From Ilumatobacteraceae bacterium (GTDB taxonomy: Bacteria > Actinomycetota > Acidimicrobiia > Acidimicrobiales > Ilumatobacteraceae), in assembly GCA_025463305.1 (NCBI GenBank), contig JAOBWK010000105.1, positions 106,060-170,059 on the forward strand: 64,000 bases of DNA, written 5' to 3'. How positions within the stretch are numbered: the first letter of the stretch is position 1; each line of letters starts with the position of its first letter. Made by a program: the position numbers and the translations under genes. This document shows, piece after piece, positions 58,255 to 64,000 of this stretch. A model generated the notes under the pieces. It did no database searches. It had not been told where the DNA came from and was given only the letters and a program-made list of their open reading frames with translations.

Positions 58255-59396
58255 CCGGCGCTGCCCACGAGCAGCACCGCGACGTCGTCCGTCAACGGCC
58301 CGCCGTTGCACCGTTCCGCCTCGGCGAGCAGCGTCGCGGCCACGGCGTCACGAGAGATCCCAGCGGCGAGCACCGAATGCAGCTGCCGCACGAGCTCGTC
58401 GACGCCGAAGCGAGCGCTCGCACCAGGCGTCGCCCGTCCTTCGACCAGGCCGTCGGTGAACAACAGCAGACCCCAATCACCGTCCAGGTCGACCGTGAAC
58501 GGCTCGATCGTCCTGCCCTGCAGGAAGGTCAGGATCGGCAGCGACGGGCCACTCAGCTCGCAGACGTCGTTGCCCCGGATCAGCAAAGGCGCGGGGTGGC
58601 CACACAGCAGGACTTCGGCCTTGGTCAGCTCGGGGTTCAACGAGACCATGGCGATGGTGGCGAAGCGCACGTCGTGCCGCTCGGCCAGCAGCACCATCTC
58701 GACCCCGCGCACGACCTCGGCTCCGGTGTGCCCGACCAACACCAGTGCTCGCCACGCGATGCGGAGCGCGACGCCCAGCGCCGCCTCGTCGGGGCCGTGA
58801 CCACACACGTCGCCGATCAGCAGGTGCACGCCGGTCGCCGTCTGCACCACGTCGTAGAAGTCCCCGCCGAGCAGGGCCCGGTCGCTCCCGGGCCGATAGA
58901 AGGTCGCCAGGGCGACGTCGGAGGTGTCGATGAGCGGGCTGGGCAGCAATCCCCGCTGCAGACGCGCGTTCTCCTGTGCCCGCAGCTCGGCGGCCATGAA
59001 GTCGCGGCGATCGAGGGCCGCTCGTCCGCGCTCCACCGCATACCGCAGGGACCTCTCCAACCGCGGGCCGTCGACCTGACCCTTGACGAGGAAATCCTGA
59101 GCCCCCGCCGCTAGGGCCTCCGGCCCGATCCCATCGTCGATGCGGCCGGTCAGCACCACGACCGGGACGTCCGGGATCTGCGCGCGCAGCTTCACGAGCG
59201 CCGACAGCCCCATCGCATCCGGGAGACCGAGGTCCAGGAGCGCACAATCAGCGTCGGCAGGCCACGCTTCCAGCGCCGACTGCAGCGTGGTGAAGCACAT
59301 GAGCACGATGGCCGGATCCACGTCCAGCAGCATCTCCGTGACCAGCAACGTGTCACCGGCATCGTCCTCGATGAGCACGACCGATCGCCCGTTCAT
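58242..59396 (-). CDS. Receiver-SpoIIE (PP2C-type) phosphatase
   Basis: A 384-residue protein: N-terminal receiver (~5-125, phosphoacceptor D55 in 'CALLDLGLPD', acidic 'IEDDAGD') and C-terminal PP2C/SpoIIE phosphatase (~165-380) with 'LLGGDFYDVV', 'GDVCGHGPDEAALGV' and 'LLLFTDGLVEGR' metal sites. Such RsbU/SpoIIE-type enzymes dephosphorylate anti-sigma-factor antagonists, tying phosphorelay to sigma control; no anti-sigma antagonist is nearby. ATG 59396 is supported by GGGAGG upstream. It is first in a three-gene signalling operon. Confidence 0.88.
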   Translation of the reverse strand: MNGRSVVLIEDDAGDTLLVTEMLLDVDPAIVLMCFTTLQSALEAWPADADCALLDLGLPDAMGLSALVKLRAQIPDVPVVVLTGRIDDGIGPEALAAGAQDFLVKGQVDGPRLERSLRYAVERGRAALDRRDFMAAELRAQENARLQRGLLPSPLIDTSDVALATFYRPGSDRALLGGDFYDVVQTATGVHLLIGDVCGHGPDEAALGVALRIAWRALVLVGHTGAEVVRGVEMVLLAERHDVRFATIAMVSLNPELTKAEVLLCGHPAPLLIRGNDVCELSGPSLPILTFLQGRTIEPFTVDLDGDWGLLLFTDGLVEGRATPGASARFGVDELVRQLHSVLAAGISRDAVAATLLAEAERCNGGPLTDDVAVLLVGSAGWWF

Positions 59397-59623
59397 GCCC
59401 CTCCCTCGTGTGACGTCGACCAGGGGCTCGGTGCCCGGACCTTTCGTGACCGGAGCGTAGCGGTGCACCCCATTCGCGGCGCGATCGACGATGTGGGACG
59501 GTGGGCTGCGGGGACAAGCAGCGGTTCATCGAACGTGTCGGCGCGTGAGACGCGCCGGGTCTGCGGCGACGTCGCTCAGCCGACGGAGTGACCGCTGGTT
59601 CCGGCGCCGGATCAGGGGCTACG

Positions 59624-59815
59624 TCAGGTGTCCGGGATCGCGATGGGGCCGAAGCCGACGGCGTGCGTGAAGTCGCTGCCAGGCCGAGGCCATCCGCGGG
59701 AGACCTCTCGGATCGTCTTCGTCCCGACCAGCCAGTCCGGGTAGGTCGTCGGGTTCACGAGGATCGCGAAGAGTGCTTCGGCGGGCGTGCGGAAGGTGCG
59801 TTCGGTGATGGTCAT
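59624..59815 (-). pseudogene. Truncated SRPBCC gene
   Basis: 63 residues with the N-terminal signature 'ERTFRTPAEALFAILVNPTT' and 'DWLVGTKTIREV' of SRPBCC proteins, ending abruptly after 'IPDT'. The family needs about 140-150 residues, so the C-terminal half is lost. A perfect palindrome sits immediately upstream. Confidence 0.62.
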
Positions 59816-59817
59816 GG

Positions 59818-59831
59818 CGGGCAGCTGCCCG
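59818..59831. promoter_or_regulatory. 14-bp perfect palindrome upstream of the truncated SRPBCC gene
   Basis: CGGGCAGCTGCCCG begins three bases before the ATG of the truncated gene (minus strand). It could be an operator or a small hairpin; no regulator gene is adjacent. Confidence 0.35.
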
Positions 59832-60006
59832 ATGGGTGCGGTTTCGAGCCCTGGACGGTCCGGCTGCGATGGACGTCACGCCGGCGGGTCGTCGTTGTGT
59901 GCTCGCCGTTACGTGCGCTGAGTCGGCCCGCTCACGGTGACGGCGCCCGATGGCGCCCATCGTGGCAGCACGACTCGGCCGGATGGCCTGAACCGGAGGC
60001 ACACGG

Positions 60007-63000
60007 ATGAGCGACGACAACGCGAGAGCCCGGCGATCGACGCGACCCACATGGCAGAGGCTGGCGGTCACGACGGCCGTCGCCGCGACCGCGCTGGTGG
60101 TCGGACTCGCGTCGAATGGGGCGCCGACGGCGTTCGCGGCCCTGGAGACCGATCTCAGCGGTCCCGCTGGCAGCGGGTTCTTCGGCGGCGACGTGCTGGT
60201 GTTGTCGAACGGCAACCTGGTGGTCGCCGACCCGTCCTTCGACAAGGCCGGCGTGAGCAGTGTCGGCGCCGTCTACCTGTACGACGGTGTCACGCACCGG
60301 TTGATCAGCACGCTGACGGGATCACGGTATTCAGATGAGGTGGGCATCCATGTCGAGGAGGTCGGCAGCAGTGACTTCGTGGTCACCAGCCCGTACTACA
60401 GCGACGGCGTTCACAGCGCGGTGGGTGCTGTGACGTGGATCGACGGAACGAATGGCCTCAGCGGCGTGGTCGGGCCCTCGAACAGCCTCGTCGGAACCGT
60501 CGCGGCAGAGTTTCTGGGCTCGTTCGCGCCGGTCGTCCTCACCCATGGGAGCTATGTGGTCAACGATCCGTACTGGACCAACAGCGCGGGCCACGAAGTG
60601 GGCGCAGCCATGTGGGTGAACGGCCGGACGGGCGCGACCGGCTCCATCACACCGGCGAACAGCTTGATCGGCTCCACTGACGGCGATGAGGTCGGCTTCC
60701 GCGTCACAGCATTGACGAACGATCACTACGTCGTCGACAGCCCCATGTGGCAGACGGGTGGGTTGGGCGGCGTGGGTGCGGTCACGTGGCAGGACGGCAG
60801 CACCGGTGGCGCTCGCACGTTCGGCGCCGTCAGCGGCGCGAACAGCTTCGTCGGGACGAACGCGAACGATTCGATCGGATCCGGCGGGGTCGTCGCACTG
60901 CCGAACGGCAATTACGTGATCAACAGCCCGTACTGGGAGCGAGGCGGAACCATCTCGAACGCGGGTGCCGTCACCCTTCGCGACGGCAGCCACCCCCAGA
61001 CCTCGACCGACAACCAGGTCAGCTCGACGAACAGCCTGGCCGGCTCGGTCGCGGACGAGCAGGTCGGCTCGGGCGGGATCACGCCGCTCACGAGCAGCGA
61101 CTACGTCGTCTCGACGCCGGCCTTCGCCAACGGCACCGTCGCCACGGGTGCCGGCGCGGTCACCGTGCGGCAGGGCTCCGACGCGGTGGACGCGGACGGG
61201 GCGACGGTCTCCACCAGCAACAGCGTCTACGGCTCCACCAAGGACGACTCGGTCGGCTATGGCACGTCGGGTCGAGTCGTTGCCCTGACGGACGGCAACG
61301 CGGTTGTGAGCAGCCCGAGTTGGGACAACGGAACCGTGGTCGATGTCGGCGCGGTGACGCCGTTGCCGGGCGTTCCCGGTGTGCACCACTCGGTCACCGC
61401 GACCGACAGCCTCATCGGGTCTCACGCTGGGGACCTGGTTGGCGGCGCCGGTGTCGAGGCGCTGGCAGCCGGGGCGTACGTCGTCGACAGCCCGTTGTGG
61501 ACGAACGGTGCGGTGACGCACGCAGGTGCCGTGACCCTGGGCAGCGCTGGTGGCGCGGTCGTCGGAGCGATCACGCCGGCGAACTCCATCGTCGGCGACC
61601 AGCACGGCGACTCCATCGGCGCCAGTGGAGTCACGGTGCTCGGCAACGGGGACTACGTCGTGGCCAGCTCCAGCTGGCACGGAGCACGCGGCGCGGCGAC
61701 TTGGGCGGGAGCGACCGGCGGTGCAACCTTCGGTGTCGTGTCCGCGGCGAACAGCTTGGTCGGTTCGGTGGCCGGTGATGCCGTCAGCGCCGGCGGGGTC
61801 ACGGCGCTCGCGAACGGCAACTACGTCGTGTCCAGCCCGCACTGGAACAATCAGGCCGGCGCGTCGACGTGGTCGAGCGGAGCATCCCCGACGCTCGGAC
61901 AGATCTCGGCGGCGAACAGCACGGTCGGCGACGCCGGCGACGAAGTCGGTTCGCACGCCTCCGCTCTGCCCGATGGGACCTACATCATCCAGAGCACGCT
62001 GCCCAACGCCACGCCGTTCGCCGGAGCGTTCACACTCGGTGAGGTCGGTGGGTCGCGTGGGCCGTTGCTCGCCCAGCACACCGCGTACGGCACCGGAGGT
62101 TTCAACGTGGTCGCCAGGTCGTTCATCGCCGATGGCTCCGTCGTGTTGGGCGTCCTCGCCCGAAACCTGGTCATCCTCATGCACCCCGACACCACGCCGC
62201 CGACGTTCGCGTCGGCGCCGGCGAACGTCGTGGTCGCAGCCGCACCCGGAGCGACGTCGGCCGTGGTGACGTATCCGACGCCCGTGGGCGCCGACGATGT
62301 CGGCGTCCCGTCGGTCGCATGCCTCCCGGCGAGTGGGACCGCGTTCGCGACCGGGACGACGAAGGTCACGTGCACCGCGAGGAACACCGAGCTGCAGACG
62401 GCGACCACGTCGTTCACCGTGACGGTGAACGCAACGGCGGCACCCGGCGGAACGGGTGGCGGGGGTGGCGCCGGTGGCGCCGGAACCGGCAGTTCGGCGG
62501 CGCACGAGTACGTGCCGCTCCCGCCGGCCAGGCTCGCCGACACCCGTCCCGGCGGGACCACCGTCGACGGATCGTTCGCCGGCACGGGTCGGCTCGCGGC
62601 CGGGTCGACGATGCAGCTCGCGGTGGCCGGCCGAGGTGGCGTGCCGGCGGATGCCGCAGCCGTGGCCTTGAACGTGACGGTGACGGAGGCTGCTGGAGCG
62701 GGTTACCTGACGGTGTACCCGTGCGGCGCGGCGCAGCCCACGGCGTCCAACCTCAACTACGACGAGGGCGCGACGATCCCGAACGCCGTGGTCACCAAGA
62801 TCGGCGATCTCGGCCAGGTGTGCCTGCACACGCAGCAGGCCGTGCACGTCGTGGTCGACGTGAACGGTTCGTTCCCGCCGAGCTCGACGTACACCTCGAT
62901 CAACCCCGCACGGCTCCTCGACACCCGACCCGGATCAGCCACCATCGACGGACAGGACCAGGCGGGTGGCGCTGCGTCGGCTGGTTCGGTGACGGTCGTG

Positions 63001-63639
63001 CACGTCGCCGGACGCTCGGGTGTGCCTGGCGACGCCTCGGGTGTCGTCCTGAACGTCACGGTCACCGGTCCGGTCGCCGCGGGATACGCGACGGTGTATC
63101 CGTGCGGCGAGCAGCCGCCCACAGCCTCGAACCTCAACTACTTGCCGGGACTCACCATCCCCAACCTCGTCGTGTCGAAGGTCGGCGGCGGCTCGGTGTG
63201 CATCTACGCCCAATCGCCGACCGATCTCGTCGTCGATGTCGATGGCTACTTCCCCGCCACGACCGGCTACGTCGCGCTCGACCCGGCTCGGCTGCTCGAC
63301 ACCCGGCTCGGCGCCGTCACGGTCGACGGTCGATCGGCGGGTGCCGGGCCGCAGCCGACCGGGAGCGTGACGATCGTGTCGGTGGCCGGGCGCGGCGGAG
63401 TGCCGGGTGCCGCGACGACGGCCGTCCTGAACGTGACGGTGACCGAGCCGACGGGCAGCGGGTACGTCACGGTCTATCCGTGCGGCATCGACCCGCCGCT
63501 CGCCTCGAACCTCAACTTCTCGGCCGGCCAGACCATCCCCAACGCCGTGGTCACCGCGGTCGGCGCCAACGGTTCGATCTGCATCTACAACAGCCAGCCG
63601 ACCCAGTTGATCGCCGACGTCACCGGCTACTTCGGCTGA
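60007..63639 (+). CDS. Giant secreted repeat protein: DUF5650-type repeats, HYR domain, three LDTR/NLN modules
   Basis: A 1210-residue exported protein. A signal peptide covers ~1-45. Residues ~46-725 contain repeats with the pattern 'NYVVxSPxWxNG...GAVTW..G..G...ANSLVGS..DxVG', typical of DUF5650 repeat proteins. One HYR domain (~727-805) and a Gly-rich linker (~806-830) precede three ~125-residue modules (from ~832, ~960, ~1085), each with 'PARLLDTR', 'YPCG...ASNLNF' and a terminal 'DVxGYF'. GGAGG lies seven bases before ATG. No sorting signal is present, so the last modules may attach it to the cell or to glycans. Its module repeats match those of the metalloprotease at the window start. 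Confidence 0.88.
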   Translation: MSDDNARARRSTRPTWQRLAVTTAVAATALVVGLASNGAPTAFAALETDLSGPAGSGFFGGDVLVLSNGNLVVADPSFDKAGVSSVGAVYLYDGVTHRLISTLTGSRYSDEVGIHVEEVGSSDFVVTSPYYSDGVHSAVGAVTWIDGTNGLSGVVGPSNSLVGTVAAEFLGSFAPVVLTHGSYVVNDPYWTNSAGHEVGAAMWVNGRTGATGSITPANSLIGSTDGDEVGFRVTALTNDHYVVDSPMWQTGGLGGVGAVTWQDGSTGGARTFGAVSGANSFVGTNANDSIGSGGVVALPNGNYVINSPYWERGGTISNAGAVTLRDGSHPQTSTDNQVSSTNSLAGSVADEQVGSGGITPLTSSDYVVSTPAFANGTVATGAGAVTVRQGSDAVDADGATVSTSNSVYGSTKDDSVGYGTSGRVVALTDGNAVVSSPSWDNGTVVDVGAVTPLPGVPGVHHSVTATDSLIGSHAGDLVGGAGVEALAAGAYVVDSPLWTNGAVTHAGAVTLGSAGGAVVGAITPANSIVGDQHGDSIGASGVTVLGNGDYVVASSSWHGARGAATWAGATGGATFGVVSAANSLVGSVAGDAVSAGGVTALANGNYVVSSPHWNNQAGASTWSSGASPTLGQISAANSTVGDAGDEVGSHASALPDGTYIIQSTLPNATPFAGAFTLGEVGGSRGPLLAQHTAYGTGGFNVVARSFIADGSVVLGVLARNLVILMHPDTTPPTFASAPANVVVAAAPGATSAVVTYPTPVGADDVGVPSVACLPASGTAFATGTTKVTCTARNTELQTATTSFTVTVNATAAPGGTGGGGGAGGAGTGSSAAHEYVPLPPARLADTRPGGTTVDGSFAGTGRLAAGSTMQLAVAGRGGVPADAAAVALNVTVTEAAGAGYLTVYPCGAAQPTASNLNYDEGATIPNAVVTKIGDLGQVCLHTQQAVHVVVDVNGSFPPSSTYTSINPARLLDTRPGSATIDGQDQAGGAASAGSVTVVHVAGRSGVPGDASGVVLNVTVTGPVAAGYATVYPCGEQPPTASNLNYLPGLTIPNLVVSKVGGGSVCIYAQSPTDLVVDVDGYFPATTGYVALDPARLLDTRLGAVTVDGRSAGAGPQPTGSVTIVSVAGRGGVPGAATTAVLNVTVTEPTGSGYVTVYPCGIDPPLASNLNFSAGQTIPNAVVTAVGANGSICIYNSQPTQLIADVTGYFG

Positions 63640-63922
63640 ACGATCGCGGCAGACGTCGATCAGGGCCGGGGTAGCACGACCTGTCGAGTGCGGCGAGCAC
63701 GATGTCGGGCGTGGCGGCGTCGTCCTCCGATCGGTCGGTGACAGCGATTGCGTACCGGCTCCGATCGACGTCGCGGTCGCATTGGCGCACCACCCCAACG
63801 GAGTCCCCGGCGACCCAGTGAGCCGGCATGTGCGCCGACCCTCGTGGTCCGGCGCAGACCGCCGACGCTGTGACTAGGTGTACTCGGCCGGGACGTTGGT
63901 GACGTTGACGGGTTGACGCGGT
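63640..63922. other. Gap between the repeat protein and the insertion element
   Basis: About 280 bp with no gene I can support. The last part ('GTTGACGGGTTGACG') may already belong to the insertion element, whose left end I could not define. Confidence 0.5.
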
Positions 63923-63978
63923 GAAGACCTCCGTGTGCAGTGGTGATTGCTGTCAATCACTGAACTACGGAGGTCTTC
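63923..63978 (+). promoter_or_regulatory. Long hairpin covering the transposase ribosome-binding site
   Basis: GAAGACCTCCGT (63923-63934) and ACGGAGGTCTTC (63967-63978) are exact complements. GTGATTG/CAATCAC (63943-63949 and 63954-63960) pairs inside them. The GGAGG at 63969-63973 would be buried in the stem when transcribed from outside. Confidence 0.7.
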
Positions 63979-63979
63979 G

Positions 63980-64000
63980 ATGTCTCACGGTAATGCCCGT
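63980..64000 (+). CDS. IS481-type transposase, N-terminal fragment at window end
   Basis: ATG 63980 is preceded by GGAGG six bases upstream and begins 'MSHGNAR', like actinobacterial IS481-family transposases that start 'MSHxNARLT'. Only seven codons are visible, so the family rests on that start and on the structured leader. Confidence 0.55.

Larger units (their letters stand above)
63923..64000 (+). mobile_element. Left part of an IS481-like insertion sequence (partial)
   Basis: The visible DNA contains the regulatory hairpin and the first seven codons of a transposase. The rest of the element is beyond the window and its exact left end is not resolved. The IS481 assignment rests on the 'MSHGNAR' start and is tentative. 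Confidence 0.55.

Noticed and set aside
63660..63956. Minus-strand 98-codon frame near the right end
   Set aside because: Arg/His/Pro-rich with no domain, no ribosome-binding site and opposite the probable left end of an insertion element.
1..64000. CRISPR arrays, rRNA genes, riboswitches
   Set aside because: No regularly spaced identical short repeats, no rRNA-like stretches, and no recognisable riboswitch core were seen.

Overview
The window comes from a high-GC actinobacterium, most likely of the class Acidimicrobiia. The lineage is inferred from strong G/C third-position bias, GTG starts and apparent leaderless starts, a DUF1206 membrane protein, an Rv2466c-like (mycothiol-linked) thioredoxin-fold enzyme, and large secreted proteins ending in a ~125-residue 'LDTR...NLN...DVxGYF' module. 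No rRNA or plasmid gene is present to fix it.

Left core, 1-29956. A secreted M6-type metalloprotease runs off the left edge. It is followed by an amidohydrolase, a TetR/SRPBCC divergent pair around a perfect palindrome, and an SPFH / zinc-ribbon / membrane-anchor operon that resembles YdjI/YdjG-type membrane-stress systems. Next come a gamma-butyrobetaine-hydroxylase-like dioxygenase coupled by ATGA to an HD-domain protein (a TmpA/TmpB-like phosphonate-cleaving pair) and a tightly overlapped PAP2 / lipid kinase / endonuclease-phosphatase operon. The rest is mainly metabolism and regulation: an Rv2466c-like enzyme, a class III aminotransferase, PadR, glucose-6-phosphate dehydrogenase, a ClC channel with MarR, two cold-shock proteins, a CaiB/BaiF CoA-transferase, a giant LuxR regulator and a lipoprotein hydrolase.

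Island, 29995-51390. An intact tRNA-Cys(GCA) is followed 21.4 kb later by an exact 35-bp copy of its 3' end, the signature of a tRNA-targeted integrative element. No integrase was recognised. The DNA between is a run of ECF sigma-factor genes. Six are each translationally coupled to a single-pass membrane protein with a short cytosolic N-terminus and a large outer domain, and a seventh sigma gene is broken. The outer domains resemble parts of the cell-envelope machinery: a sortase fold lacking its catalytic His and Cys, an MreC-like barrel, Kelch and beta-propeller repeats, a PASTA domain, and LytR_C plus an FtsX extracellular domain. An LPXTG-anchored HYR-repeat adhesin, a lipoprotein and a methyltransferase complete it. 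Related intergenic repeats lie 73-88 bp upstream of three of the sigma genes. This is the most unusual part of the window: an apparently mobile array of sigma/anti-sigma sensors displaying envelope-protein domains.

Right core, 51391-64000. This holds a TetR / phytanoyl-CoA-dioxygenase-like divergent pair, a PIG-L deacetylase, small VOC and RidA proteins, an orphan Tat-lipoprotein sugar-binding protein and a three-gene signalling operon (receiver-SpoIIE phosphatase, CHASE3 histidine kinase, receiver). A broken SRPBCC gene and a second giant secreted repeat protein follow; the latter ends in the same module as the protein at the left edge. The window ends at the start of an IS481-like transposase whose ribosome-binding site lies in a long hairpin.
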